In this document: in pieces, positions 29,398-38,448 of the stretch
Numbering within the stretch: position 1 is the first letter of the stretch
How the letters are laid out: every line of letters begins with the position of its first letter
NCBI GenBank assembly: GCA_002134785.1
Contig: MBQZ01000062.1
Coordinates: 62,001-126,000, forward strand
Length of the DNA: 64,000 bases
Origin: Crenothrix sp. D3
Lineage (GTDB): Bacteria > Pseudomonadota > Gammaproteobacteria > Methylococcales > Methylomonadaceae
Direction of reading: 5' to 3'
Made by a program: the position numbers and the translations under genes
The notes under the pieces: generated by a model
Seen by the model: the letters and a program-made list of their open reading frames with translations, nothing else
The model's database searches: none
What the model was told of the DNA's origin: nothing

Positions 29398-30618
29398 TCA
29401 AGGTGAATTTTCATTGAAAAAAAATTCTCCTTCAATAGAGCCATTCTCCCAAGGTACTTGTTGACCCCCCGTATCTTCTTTCACTGCTGTGCGTACTTTG
29501 CGGAGCATCATGCCTATCTCCAATTTTGGCTGACTCATTTGTTCTAAAAGGTGTTTTGTATAAGTGCCGTTTCTACCGCTTCCATCTGCTGCTACATTTC
29601 CAGGATTAGTTGAAAATACAACTAAAGTGCCATTGGGGGCATTCATACCTATAAGTCCACGACTCACAGCGCGTGTACTGCTTGGAAATGGGTTATTACG
29701 GCAGGCATCCATAAAAACTAAATTTAGATGACTTTTTCCCTCACCCATTTTTTCCATCACATCGTTGGCATTGATGGCTTTACGTTTTATGTCATCCTCG
29801 CGCATTAAATTGGCATCGACAGGTAATAAATAATTTTCACCTTTAACCTGTAAACCGTGTCCTGAATAATAAAACAAGCCAACGCCGCCACCTTTTAGAT
29901 TTTCTCCGAATTGATAAATAGCATCTGCCATCACCTCAAGGCTTGCGTCCGTTTTTAATATAACTTTAAACTTCAACTTTTCAAGTACTTGAGCAATATC
30001 TCGTGCGTCGTTAACTGGGTTAGGTAATGCTCCAGTAAATTGATAAGCACTGTTGCCAATAACTAAGGCAACTCTCTGCTCAAATTTGTTATTTGTCAAA
30101 ACTGGGGGGGTGACCTCTACAGGTGAATCGATAGAAGTCTGTGTTTCAATGGGTTTATGCTGTTCTTCAGAATGAGTTGGTGCTTGAGGAGTCGTTACAT
30201 TCGTCGATGGACTAACAACGGTAGCAAGCATTACATTATTACTAGACTGTTTATCTTTATAAGTAAAGCCAAAGGAAATTGGCGAATGCTCATCAAAGGG
30301 TGGCTGTATATGTTGTGGTTTTGCTTGATAACCTTTTGGCTGGGCAATAATGTCGTGGCTTTGAGAATTAATTAATATTTTTAGCTCACCACCTGCTTGC
30401 ACTTCATTACCAATTGATTTTCCATCTACCGTAAAACGGGTGTGATCTTTATCGGAAATTAACGCTACCACAGTCGAGGCATCGGCGGAGGCTTTTGGGT
30501 AATTTTGTTTATCTTGCGTTGAATAGTTACCTTGTAACGTACTAGCGCAGCCCGTTAGCCATAAACTACTAATGAGGGTAACGACCGATAGTTTTGACAG
30601 TTTAGGTTTAATGAGCAT
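29398..30618 (-). CDS. Caspase-like peptidase lipoprotein
   Basis: A 406-aa lipoprotein (lipobox WLTGC). Residues about 40-125 form a small beta domain with VALISDKDHTRFTVDGKSIG, shared with the next gene. Residues about 170-400 are a caspase p20-like (C14) domain: RVALVIGNSAYQ, the catalytic His in GLFYYSGHGLQ and the catalytic Cys in NLVFMDACRNNPF, then VVFSTNPGNVAADGSG. It should be anchored in the envelope and cleave or bind proteins there; the target is unknown. It ends a cluster of four lipoprotein genes on the minus strand. Confidence 0.9.
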   Translation of the reverse strand: MLIKPKLSKLSVVTLISSLWLTGCASTLQGNYSTQDKQNYPKASADASTVVALISDKDHTRFTVDGKSIGNEVQAGGELKILINSQSHDIIAQPKGYQAKPQHIQPPFDEHSPISFGFTYKDKQSSNNVMLATVVSPSTNVTTPQAPTHSEEQHKPIETQTSIDSPVEVTPPVLTNNKFEQRVALVIGNSAYQFTGALPNPVNDARDIAQVLEKLKFKVILKTDASLEVMADAIYQFGENLKGGGVGLFYYSGHGLQVKGENYLLPVDANLMREDDIKRKAINANDVMEKMGEGKSHLNLVFMDACRNNPFPSSTRAVSRGLIGMNAPNGTLVVFSTNPGNVAADGSGRNGTYTKHLLEQMSQPKLEIGMMLRKVRTAVKEDTGGQQVPWENGSIEGEFFFNENSP

Positions 30619-30620
30619 GA

Positions 30621-31127
30621 TTAGAGTTTTTTATGCTTAGATTTATGCTTAACAACTTTTTCAGGCTGTGGTGTTTCTTCTACCACACTCTCAGACTGTA
30701 CCTTAGCCGCCTGACATTCAGCCAGCATAAAACGAAACTCGTAAATTGGAAAATCATAAGGGGGTTTTAACTTTTCAGTTTTGGGTTCACAATTCGTAGG
30801 TGCAGCAATTACGGTATGCTCTCCCGTGCTGTTAATGCACACTTTTAACTGCTTGGATGTCCCCATATTTTTACCATCTACAGTAAAAACGGTATTATCT
30901 TCGCTAGATACCAAGCGCAAAATTTCATCAGCATCGGCTGATACTTTTGGAGCTTCATTACAAGATTTGTTTAGCCCTTCTTCAATATTGGTTGTAGATT
31001 CGGTAATGCCCTTTTTTGTCAAATCGACTTGTTTTTCAAAATCTCTACCAAATTTAGTGCCACAAGCTGTGGTTAGAAGAGCGAGTATTGATATGACTGG
31101 TATAAGTGTAAAACGACGATAGTTCAT
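30621..31127 (-). CDS. Lipoprotein sharing the beta domain of the caspase-like protein
   Basis: A 168-aa lipoprotein (lipobox LTTAC). Residues about 65-140 (ILRLVSSEDNTVFTVDGKNM, then LKVCINSTGEHTVIAAPTNC, LKPPYDFPIYEFRF) parallel the N-terminal domain of the neighbouring caspase-like protein. Both have an EDNT/KDHT-FTVDGK core and a ...PPYD/PPFD turn, as in PEGA-like surface domains. The tail is Lys-rich (KHKSKHKKL). It is 2 bp from the caspase gene, so they are co-transcribed. Confidence 0.75.
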   Translation of the reverse strand: MNYRRFTLIPVISILALLTTACGTKFGRDFEKQVDLTKKGITESTTNIEEGLNKSCNEAPKVSADADEILRLVSSEDNTVFTVDGKNMGTSKQLKVCINSTGEHTVIAAPTNCEPKTEKLKPPYDFPIYEFRFMLAECQAAKVQSESVVEETPQPEKVVKHKSKHKKL

Positions 31128-31224
31128 TCATCCCCCAAGTGAAAAGTTAGCAAACGGGATGGTTAAAATCAAACCATCCTGCCAAACAACACCTAAGCTA
31201 ATAGATGTTAACCATAGGACTAGA

Positions 31225-31614
31225 CTAATGGTATTTTGATTTTTCCATCAAATCTTTTTCACCGACTTGCATTTTTGCCGCCGTACCTTCTAATTTGATG
31301 GTTTGTACATAATAAAACGGATACATGGTGTAAGTAGTATCGAGACGATAATTGACAATCATATCGGCTCCTGGTTTTTGCGCCAACGCATCATTCATTA
31401 ATTTCAATACCGTTTCCTTAGACAAAGTGGGCGGTATTAAAAATTGACCTTCACTGGTGGTCGCACTGATATGACCTAACGGTTCAATATTGGAATTTGG
31501 GTAAGCAAAATGAGTATTAGGTTGAAAACTACCCTGAGTGGTAGAACAGCCAACCTGAAATACTGTAAGGGCAGCAATGCCGAGTGTAAATAAATAGCGC
31601 ATGATAGTCCTCAT
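31225..31614 (-). CDS. Lipoprotein, tandem paralogue 2
   Basis: A 129-aa lipoprotein (lipobox FQVGC). It shares FQPNTHFAYPNSNIEPLGHI, ALAQKPGADMIVNY and LEGTAAKM with the adjacent gene at 31629, so they arose by tandem duplication. The mature part resembles small outer-membrane lipoproteins with a YajI/LptE-free alpha-beta fold; I cannot name the family. 14 bp separate the two paralogues. Confidence 0.75.
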   Translation of the reverse strand: MRTIMRYLFTLGIAALTVFQVGCSTTQGSFQPNTHFAYPNSNIEPLGHISATTSEGQFLIPPTLSKETVLKLMNDALAQKPGADMIVNYRLDTTYTMYPFYYVQTIKLEGTAAKMQVGEKDLMEKSKYH

Positions 31615-31628
31615 TGTCGTTTATTAAA

Positions 31629-31991
31629 TTAGTGCAGGGCTTGCTGACCAGTAGTCATCTTTGCGGCAGTTCCTTCTACTCGATAGGTAACTGTGTAAAT
31701 AGGAAGAATAAGAAGCTGAGTTACATCAGTGAAACGGAAGGAATTAACAATCATATCCGCGCCTGGTTTTTGTGCTAAGGCGTTACTGACAGCTTCATAT
31801 TCCAAAGCTGAGGTTTTAAAAGACGGAGTAAAAAAAGATGTTGTACTTGCTTGTCCTTTGACAAATCCCAAAGGATAAACATTGCTATTAGGATAATCAA
31901 AGTGTGACTGTGGTGCTAATTGTTCAACATAAGTTTGTGTGCAACCCGACAGCAACAACGCTGTAAGACTGAGATAAAAGGCTTTTTTCAT
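31629..31991 (-). CDS. Lipoprotein, tandem paralogue 1
   Basis: A 120-aa lipoprotein (lipobox LLLSGC). Shared blocks with 31225-31614: PQSHFDYPNSNVYPLGFV, NALAQKPGADMIVNSF and RVEGTAAKM. First gene of the four-lipoprotein cluster. The pattern GADMIVN suggests a fold like GNA1162/YajG-type hypothetical lipoproteins, but this is not firm. Confidence 0.75.
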   Translation of the reverse strand: MKKAFYLSLTALLLSGCTQTYVEQLAPQSHFDYPNSNVYPLGFVKGQASTTSFFTPSFKTSALEYEAVSNALAQKPGADMIVNSFRFTDVTQLLILPIYTVTYRVEGTAAKMTTGQQALH

Positions 31992-32299
31992 AATCTCTCC
32001 AAAGTGTTAAAAAGTGCAACGAAAAATCGTTCGCACTCAATATGTTCATGTGAGTAAATAATAAACTAATAGTATTTTTAAAATAGGCTTTAAAAAACGG
32101 AAATCGAAGAACACTTTTGTCTTTTTCGTTGGGTTTACTATCACCAAAATTTTCATCACAACTGATTTTTATTATTGTTGCCCAGAAAGACCTTAGTCTT
32201 ATGGCGGTTTGAATACTAACACAATTTTTCTCTGTACATGACACAAAAACAACGCATTGAAAATATGGCAAAATACTGACATTTGCAAAATATAACGCT
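31992..32299. other. Intergenic region upstream of the lipoprotein cluster
   Basis: About 308 bp, AT-rich. It must contain the promoter of the leftward lipoprotein genes. An open frame here on the minus strand has no recognisable features and overlaps the lipoprotein start, so I do not call a gene. Confidence 0.4.
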
Positions 32300-32504
32300 A
32301 TGTCACACTTTACTGAGTTATCGACCCTATTAAACCAACACTTTCACTGGAATAAAGCGCGAATGGATTGTCTGGTCAGCATGGTGATTGCTTTATTTTT
32401 TCAAGGAGACGATAAACTTAAGCAAACTCGCCAAAGCCTTTCCGAGTTCAGCGAAGTTAGAGTCTAACTATCGACGCATACAACGCTTTCTGAGCGACCG
32501 ACAC
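32300..32504 (+). pseudogene. IS4-family transposase fragment
   Basis: ATG 32300 begins SHFTELSTLLNQHFHWNKAR and DCLVSMVIALF, the typical start of one IS4-type transposase group. The frame then runs through an unrelated or compressed stretch and stops at 32467; in the next frame SNYRRIQRFLSD follows (32463-32498), another part of the same transposase. The rest is missing. A dead insertion-sequence remnant. Confidence 0.7.
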
Positions 32505-32510
32505 GCAGCC

Positions 32511-32556
32511 GCGTAGATTGGGTTGCCGTCTTTTTGGCAACCCAACACAACTACGC
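32511..32556. repeat. Inverted repeat after the transposase remnant
   Basis: GCGTAG and CTACGC enclose TTGGGTTGCC and GGCAACCCAA, a strong hairpin. The sequence is of the same kind as other intergenic TTGGGTT repeats in the window. It could be the scar of a repeat inserted in the transposase remnant. Confidence 0.6.
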
Positions 32557-32647
32557 ACGATTATGATTGCATAAACACGATAAGATGCGCTACATAACAC
32601 GATAAGGTGCGCTCGAGAAAAATACTCATATTAAATAGGCTAACAAA

Positions 32648-32854
32648 ATGAAAGACGAATATGATTTTTCTAATGCTGAACAACGGTTTGTCTATGTACC
32701 TGTTGAACAGATTGAATTACCTATTTATTTAGATAAAGACCTCGTGCTATGTCTTGAGAAAAAATGCCAAGCATCACATAAAAGTACGATAGGATGGACT
32801 GAGGTACGAAGCCCATCAATCGCAAACGATGCGCTTCCTTCATCAGCCCTGTAG
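32648..32854 (+). CDS. Truncated antitoxin-like protein ending in a repeat
   Basis: A 68-aa frame. Residues 1-40 (MKDEYDFSNAEQRFVYVPVE, then QIELPIYLDKDLVLCLEKK) match the start of small antitoxin-like proteins that accompany toxins of the BrnT/RelE kind. From about residue 45 the coding sequence is a dispersed GGATGGACTGAGGTACGAAG repeat, so the C-terminus is artificial. No toxin partner is next to it. Possibly not functional. Confidence 0.5.
   Translation: MKDEYDFSNAEQRFVYVPVEQIELPIYLDKDLVLCLEKKCQASHKSTIGWTEVRSPSIANDALPSSAL
32786..32835. repeat. Dispersed repeat of GGTACGAAGCCCATC type
   Basis: ATAGGATGGACTGAGGTACG, AAGCCCATCAATCG and the rest of the unit resemble the elements at 48095-48147 and 49405-49443 and the fragment before 13030. 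It enters the 3' end of the gene at 32648. Confidence 0.65.
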
Positions 32855-32922
32855 GATAGACAAACCGCTTGCACACCCTGCATGACTATACATAGACCCC
32901 ATCATTTATTATTCAATTTAAC

Positions 32923-33597
32923 ATGACTTTATCTCACGCTTTTCTTGCCATTATTCGCCGCGATTTAGTGTTGGCTTTACGCCGTCGCGCTGAAATCGCT
33001 AATCCGTTATTGTTTTTTGTGCTGGTGATTACCCTGTTTCCATTGGGTATTGGCGCACAGCCGCATTTATTACAGGCGATTGCCCCTGGAATTATTTGGG
33101 TGTCAGCGTTATTAGCCGCTATGTTGTCACTGGATAGTTTGTTTCGCTCTGACTTTGATGATGGCTGTTTAGAACAGATTTTACTCAGTTCGTATCCTGC
33201 GTCTATTTTGGTGTTAGGCAAAATTATTGCCCATTGGTTGGTAACGGGCTTACCGTTATTAATTGTCGCGCCGTTGTTAGCGGTGTTTTTAGGAATGCCT
33301 ACGCATACCTTAGGGGTGTTATTGTTGACGCTGTTGTTAGGCACGCCTGTGTTGAGTTTAATCGGCGCGATTGGGGTCGCGCTGACGGTGGGCTTACGGC
33401 GTGGCGGGATGATTTTGTCGCTGTTGGTATTGCCGTTGTATGTGCCTGTGTTGATTTTTGCCAGTAATGCGGTGGATATGGCAAGCAGTGGGCTACCGAT
33501 TCATGCACAAATTAATATTTTAATTTCGATGTTGTTGATGAGTTTGGTGTTAGCACCGTGGCCCACGGCGGCGGCCTTAAAGATGAGTATTAATTAA
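32923..33597 (+). CDS. ccmB: Haem exporter subunit CcmB
   Basis: A 224-aa protein with six membrane helices and the CcmB start AIIRRDLVLALRRRAEIANP. LEQILLSSYPASILVLGKII and GMILSLLVLPLYVPVLIFAS are the usual conserved blocks. With CcmA it forms the ABC transporter of cytochrome c maturation system I. No ccmA or ccmC lies beside it: upstream is a decayed region and downstream uppP is on the other strand. Confidence 0.93.
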   Translation: MTLSHAFLAIIRRDLVLALRRRAEIANPLLFFVLVITLFPLGIGAQPHLLQAIAPGIIWVSALLAAMLSLDSLFRSDFDDGCLEQILLSSYPASILVLGKIIAHWLVTGLPLLIVAPLLAVFLGMPTHTLGVLLLTLLLGTPVLSLIGAIGVALTVGLRRGGMILSLLVLPLYVPVLIFASNAVDMASSGLPIHAQINILISMLLMSLVLAPWPTAAALKMSIN

Positions 33598-33606
33598 AGT
33601 GGGTGT

Positions 33607-34428
33607 TTAATCACTCCAATCAACTGCACCCGCAGTGGCGAGAACGATTAAGCCAAATGCAATACGATACCACGCAAAAATAATGAAATCATGGTGGCTG
33701 ATATAACGTAGTAAGACTTTAATCGCTAACACAGCACTAAAAAATGCCGCTGCCATACCCGCTAAAAAATAGGGTGCGTCACTTGTCCAGTCTAAAATTT
33801 CACGGTGTTTATATAAGTCGTAAACACTGGCGACAAACAGCGTGGGAATGGCCAGAAAAAATGAAAATTCAGTCGCCGCTTTACGCGATAAGCCAAATAA
33901 TAAGCCCCCGATAATGGTCGCACCTGAACGTGATGTACCTGGAATTAACGCGAAGGCTTGTGCAAAACCCAGTTTTAAGGCATCGAGTGGCGTTAAATCT
34001 TCCACGTTGAAAATGCGAATTTTATGTTCACGTTTTTCTGCCCAGATAATGACGAATGCACCCACGATAAACGCCAACGCCACAGGTACAGGGCTAAATA
34101 AGACTGCTTTGATAGTTTTGCCGAATAACAATCCCAGACTGGCTAACGGAATAAAGGCAATCATTAAGTTAATCGTGAATTTTTGTGCGGCTTTTTCGCC
34201 TTTCACTAAGCCACGCAGTATCAATAAAATCTTGCACCGATACTCCCAGCACACCGCGAAAATAGCACCTACTTGAATCACAACTTCAAAGACTTTGCCT
34301 TTTTCGTTATTAAAATACAGAAAATCCCCCACCAAAATTAAATGCCCAGTGCTGGAAATGGGTAAAAATTCGGTTAAACCTTCAACGATGCCGAGAAGAA
34401 TTGTTTTAATAAGTAGCAGGATTTCCAT
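33607..34428 (-). CDS. uppP: Undecaprenyl-diphosphatase
   Basis: About 273 aa from the ATG at 34428 ([20 protein letters not shown]); the frame is open 15 codons further. BacA/UppP family. The two catalytic regions are [17 protein letters not shown] and [13 protein letters not shown]. Eight or so membrane helices. It dephosphorylates undecaprenyl diphosphate at the periplasmic face for peptidoglycan carrier recycling. Convergent with ccmB, with only 9 bp between their ends. Confidence 0.96.
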   Translation of the reverse strand: MEILLLIKTILLGIVEGLTEFLPISSTGHLILVGDFLYFNNEKGKVFEVVIQVGAIFAVCWEYRCKILLILRGLVKGEKAAQKFTINLMIAFIPLASLGLLFGKTIKAVLFSPVPVALAFIVGAFVIIWAEKREHKIRIFNVEDLTPLDALKLGFAQAFALIPGTSRSGATIIGGLLFGLSRKAATEFSFFLAIPTLFVASVYDLYKHREILDWTSDAPYFLAGMAAAFFSAVLAIKVLLRYISHHDFIIFAWYRIAFGLIVLATAGAVDWSD

Positions 34429-34491
34429 TAGGGTTCTCAGGATAAATAATGATGTAGATGCGTTGCAATGCAACGCCTATAAGTAAGATAG

Positions 34492-35868
34492 TTATAACTC
34501 AGAAACTACGTCTAAGGCTTCAGATAACGTCGTGACAGGGTATATTTGTAAGCCTTTAATCGCGGTTTTTGGTGCGTTGGCTTTGGGAATTATCGCTTTT
34601 TTAAAGCCGTGTTTTGCCGCATCATTTAAGCGAGCGTGACCGTTGGCGACAGGGCGAATTTCGCCGCTCAGTCCAATTTCCCCAAAAAATAACACATCGT
34701 GAGGAATGATTTTATTGCGTAAGCTAGACACCACGCTAATAACGATGGCTAAATCAGAGCTGGTTTCGTTGATTCTTATACCACCAACGACATTGGCATA
34801 AATTTCATCTTGTGCAGTGATTATGCCTGCGTGGCGCGATAATACTGCCAGTAACATAGCCAGACGATTTTGATCGAAACCTACCGCTAAACGACGCGGA
34901 TTACCGTATTGACAATCGGTGACTAAGGCTTGAATCTCGACTAATAACGGGCGCGTACCTTCCCATAATACGGTGACTACACTGCCAGAGGATGGTTTTT
35001 CCGCACGGTTTAAAAACATGGCAGACGGGTTTTTAACTTCTTTTAAACCCGCGCTGTCCATTGCAAAAAAGCCTAATTCACCCACACTGCCAAAGCGATT
35101 TTTATCGGCTCTTAAGACGCGAAAGCGTGCGTCGTCAGTTGAACCTAACATGACTTGGGTATCGACAATATGGCTTAAGGTCATAGGGCCAGCTAATGAT
35201 TGATCTTTAGTCACATGACCCACCATGAAAATAGACACGTTATGTTTTTTGGCATATTGAGTGAGATAACTGGCTGATTCGCGCACTTGTGACACGGATC
35301 CAGGTGCGGATTCGGTGTCTTGTGTGTGCATGACTTGTATGGAGTCAATCACTAAAATTTGCGGGTGAATGCTGTCTAAGGTGTCACATATCCGCTGCAC
35401 GGAAGTTTCTGCCAACATCATGATTTTATCAGCGGGTAGTTTTAAACGGTGCGCCCGTTCAGCAATTTGCTGTAAGGATTCTTCACCTGAAACATACAAT
35501 ACGCTGATGTCGCGTGCCGCAATGCCAGCAATGGCTTGTAATAATAACGTGCTTTTACCTGCACCTGGTGCGCCACCAATTAATACGACACTTCCATTGA
35601 CAATACCGCCACCTAGCACGCGGTCAAACTCCGTGATACCTGTGGAAATACGTTCAGCTTGTGATAAGTTGACATCGGATAACAATTTAACTTCTGAGCG
35701 CGAACCTGCATAGCCTGCGGCACGGTGGTGACGTTCTGCCCCAGCGGGAGCGAGGCGGATTTCTTTAATGGTATTCCATTCGCCACAACTGGTACATTGC
35801 CCATTCCAACGGGGATAGTCCGCGCCACATTGATCGCAGACAAAGGCAGTTTTGGGTTTTTTAGTCAT
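34492..35868 (-). CDS. radA: DNA repair protein RadA
   Basis: A 458-aa RecA-related helicase for recombination intermediates. N-terminal C4 zinc finger (CDQCGADYPRWNGQCTSCGE), ATPase with Walker A IGGAPGAGKSTLLLQ near residue 90, the RadA-specific KNRFGSVGELGFF and a C-terminal Lon-like domain (FFGEIGLSGEIRPV). Its start overlaps the SDR gene by 8 bp. Confidence 0.97.
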   Translation of the reverse strand: MTKKPKTAFVCDQCGADYPRWNGQCTSCGEWNTIKEIRLAPAGAERHHRAAGYAGSRSEVKLLSDVNLSQAERISTGITEFDRVLGGGIVNGSVVLIGGAPGAGKSTLLLQAIAGIAARDISVLYVSGEESLQQIAERAHRLKLPADKIMMLAETSVQRICDTLDSIHPQILVIDSIQVMHTQDTESAPGSVSQVRESASYLTQYAKKHNVSIFMVGHVTKDQSLAGPMTLSHIVDTQVMLGSTDDARFRVLRADKNRFGSVGELGFFAMDSAGLKEVKNPSAMFLNRAEKPSSGSVVTVLWEGTRPLLVEIQALVTDCQYGNPRRLAVGFDQNRLAMLLAVLSRHAGIITAQDEIYANVVGGIRINETSSDLAIVISVVSSLRNKIIPHDVLFFGEIGLSGEIRPVANGHARLNDAAKHGFKKAIIPKANAPKTAIKGLQIYPVTTLSEALDVVSEL

Positions 35869-36712
35869 GTGGGTGTGCGGGCGCGTTTAAAATTTCATAG
35901 CCATAACCGTCTTTATAACTGGGATAAGTAAACTGATAACCTAAGGCTTGTAGACGCTGATTGCGACAGCGTTTATTGAGGGTGTCGTTCTTAGTCATTG
36001 GTTTAATCGTGGGCGCGGGACAGGATAGTTGTTGTGCCAGCCACGTCATGACTTCGTACTGTGGCGCGGGATCATTATCACTGGCTAGGTAATAATTAGC
36101 TAAGGCAACACCCGCTATTTTTTTTGCCAGTAAAAAGGCTAATACGCCGACACAGTCATCTTGATGAATGCGGTTGGTAAAATACGGCGGGGTGTATTGA
36201 ATCACAGGGCTTTGTTTCGCGCTGTTCAAGAGATAGTTGCGTCCGCGTCCATAAATACCTGAGAAACGCACGACGGTATTTTGTGGACTAAGCGCGATAA
36301 CCCGCTGTTCGGCTTGCCTAATCAGTTGACTATTGCTGTTATCGGGTTGTGCAACAGAGTTTTCATCGACCCATTCGCCTTGTGACTGTCCATAAACACT
36401 GGTTGAGGATACAAAAATCCACGGCAGATGAGTAAATTTAGCCAGCACATTCGTTAAGCCGATGTCATACACGTCACGGTAGCTTTGTTCGCTGCGACCA
36501 TCGGCTGAGACGATAAAAAACAACTGGTCGAAATCAGTATCTAGTGTTTCAAGATCAGTTGCTGAATTTATATTTGCACGAACATAATGAATCGTGTCGT
36601 TACTTGGTGGTGGATTGCGTTTTACACCTGTCACCATATAACCTAATCTGTGCAAAACTCGCGCTAGTTCAGTGCCAATAACACCACAACCAATGATTAA
36701 AATTTTTGCCAT
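35861..36712 (-). CDS. NAD-dependent epimerase/dehydratase (extended SDR, YeeZ-like)
   Basis: A 283-aa Rossmann protein. The nucleotide loop GCGVIGTELARVLHRLGYMV is near the start. FVSSTSVYGQSQGEWVDE (Ser/Thr and Tyr-like positions), FSGIYGRGRNYLL and NRIHQDDCVGVLAFLL follow. It lacks a clear YxxxK, as in the YeeZ-like atypical group. Substrate unknown. It is coupled to radA by an 8-bp overlap. Confidence 0.85.
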   Translation of the reverse strand: MAKILIIGCGVIGTELARVLHRLGYMVTGVKRNPPPSNDTIHYVRANINSATDLETLDTDFDQLFFIVSADGRSEQSYRDVYDIGLTNVLAKFTHLPWIFVSSTSVYGQSQGEWVDENSVAQPDNSNSQLIRQAEQRVIALSPQNTVVRFSGIYGRGRNYLLNSAKQSPVIQYTPPYFTNRIHQDDCVGVLAFLLAKKIAGVALANYYLASDNDPAPQYEVMTWLAQQLSCPAPTIKPMTKNDTLNKRCRNQRLQALGYQFTYPSYKDGYGYEILNAPAHPHD

Positions 36713-36751
36713 TATGATTAAGAATTGGTTGTGTAAGTTAAAACGAGGGGC

Positions 36752-36781
36752 TAGATAATAGCCTTGAGGCTGTTATCTAGC
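36752..36781 (-). terminator. Terminator hairpin after malQ
   Basis: CTAGATAATAGCC and GGCTGTTATCTAG pair with one mismatch over a four-base loop. On the minus strand a GTTTT follows a few bases later. It lies 14 bp past the malQ stop and before the SDR gene. Confidence 0.6.
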
Positions 36782-36794
36782 GAATTGAGCATCC

Positions 36795-38273
36795 TTATTT
36801 TCGATTAAATAATTCGACGAGGTATGCCAGTCTAGCGGCACGTTCTGGTACGAGTTGATACCATTGAAAACGCCATTTCCAATTACCTACGGTTGTACCA
36901 GGGGTATTCATTCGGTGGTCAGTGCCTAACTCTAAAACATCCTGCATGGGAATAATAGCCAGATTAGCAACGGATGCTAAAGCAGTTTGTATTAACGCAC
37001 ACTGTAATGAAGTGGACGGATTGCCGAGGTAGTCAAAAATATAATTTCTTTCTCCTTCGCTGAGTTTTTCTTCCCAGCCCACGGTAGTGTCATTATCATG
37101 AGTGCCTGTGTAAGCGACACAGTTCTTCTCGTAATTATCAGGCAAATAAGGGTTATCTGCATCGCCACCAAACGCAAATTGTAAAATTTTCATGCCAGGT
37201 AAATTAAATTCATTTCTTAATGCGTCAACTTCAGCGGTGATGATGCCTAAGTCTTCAGCAACTAAGGCAATCTCACCTAACGCTGCTATGATGGCTTTTA
37301 ATAAAGCAGAACCTGGGGCTGTCACCCATTGCCCTACTTGAGCTGTTGGCTCACTTGCGGGTATTTCCCACGCCGCTTCCAGTCCGCGAAAATGGTCGAT
37401 GCGCAAAATATCAAATTGCTCACATTGCGTTTGCATTCGTTCAATCCACCAATGGAATCCTGTTTGCAGTAAATAATCCCAGTTGTAATGTGGATTGCCC
37501 CAACGCTGTCCTGTTTCGGAAAAATAATCAGGCGGCACACCCGCAACTACTAACATTTCACCCACTTCGTCGAGTTTAAAAACCTGCCGATTTGCCCATA
37601 CATCCGCACTGTCATAAGAAACAAAAATAGGAATGTCACCAAATAACAGAATGCCCCGTTCATTGGCGTAGGCTTTTAATGCCATCCATTGGCGGAAAAA
37701 GACATATTGTTCAAATTTTATAATGTCACAACAGTCTTTTAAGCGGTGCTTCGCCATTTTAATGGTGTTGGCATCACGATTTTTTAGTGTATCAGGCCAT
37801 TGATTCCAGCATTGTTGATCGTATTCATTTCTCAGTGCCATAAACAAAGAAAAATCATCTAACCAAAATGCTTTATCGCGACAAAAATTCTCGAAATCGG
37901 TTTTGTCTTGTGGAGTTGCACGCTCTAAAAACCCATAAAACGCTTTTGATAATAAACAATTTTTGTAAAATTTTACTGACTTGCGCTGGCAATCTTCGCA
38001 CTGTTCAGATAGAAGTAGCCAGCCTGATTCTACTAAACTGTCGATACTAATTAACTGCGGATTACCTGCGTGTGCCGATAAACACTGATACGGCGAGCCA
38101 TCTGCATGAGTCACTCCTAAAGGCAAGGTTTGCCAGACGGTGATACCTGCCGTAACTAGGAAATTGACAAAATTGTAGGCATCTTGCCCCAAATCACCTT
38201 GTTGCCCAGCACCAGGCAATGAAGTGATGTGTAATAAAATACCCGCACGGCGTTTGTTTAAAAGTGTAGACAT
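36795..38273 (-). CDS. malQ: 4-alpha-glucanotransferase (amylomaltase)
   Basis: A 492-aa GH77 enzyme. The start RRAGILLHITSLPGAGQQGD, the nucleophile region FDILRIDHFRGLEAAWEIP, the acid/base region VAEDLGIITAEVD and YTGTHDNDTTVGWEE are all there. It transfers alpha-1,4-glucan chains. Neighbour of glgC on the same strand and opposite glgB-glgA, so the four genes form a glycogen locus. Confidence 0.96.
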   Translation of the reverse strand: MSTLLNKRRAGILLHITSLPGAGQQGDLGQDAYNFVNFLVTAGITVWQTLPLGVTHADGSPYQCLSAHAGNPQLISIDSLVESGWLLLSEQCEDCQRKSVKFYKNCLLSKAFYGFLERATPQDKTDFENFCRDKAFWLDDFSLFMALRNEYDQQCWNQWPDTLKNRDANTIKMAKHRLKDCCDIIKFEQYVFFRQWMALKAYANERGILLFGDIPIFVSYDSADVWANRQVFKLDEVGEMLVVAGVPPDYFSETGQRWGNPHYNWDYLLQTGFHWWIERMQTQCEQFDILRIDHFRGLEAAWEIPASEPTAQVGQWVTAPGSALLKAIIAALGEIALVAEDLGIITAEVDALRNEFNLPGMKILQFAFGGDADNPYLPDNYEKNCVAYTGTHDNDTTVGWEEKLSEGERNYIFDYLGNPSTSLQCALIQTALASVANLAIIPMQDVLELGTDHRMNTPGTTVGNWKWRFQWYQLVPERAARLAYLVELFNRK

Positions 38274-38448
38274 AGGGTTATTAAGTGATCAGCGCAAATA
38301 GTTTGACGAATAGTGCTGCCCATAGTGGGCGCACTCAATCCCAACCCTGGGTAAATGCTAATGACAGATCCTTGTTTGCAAATATGGAAGTCTAGCTGGC
38401 GCAAGATACTAACATAGCACCAGCTTGAATTTCTTTTTCGTACCGTCG

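Noticed and set aside
31924-32271. Minus-strand open frame upstream of the lipoproteins
   Set aside because: It overlaps the lipoprotein start in another frame, has no ribosome binding site or recognisable motif, and has unlikely composition.
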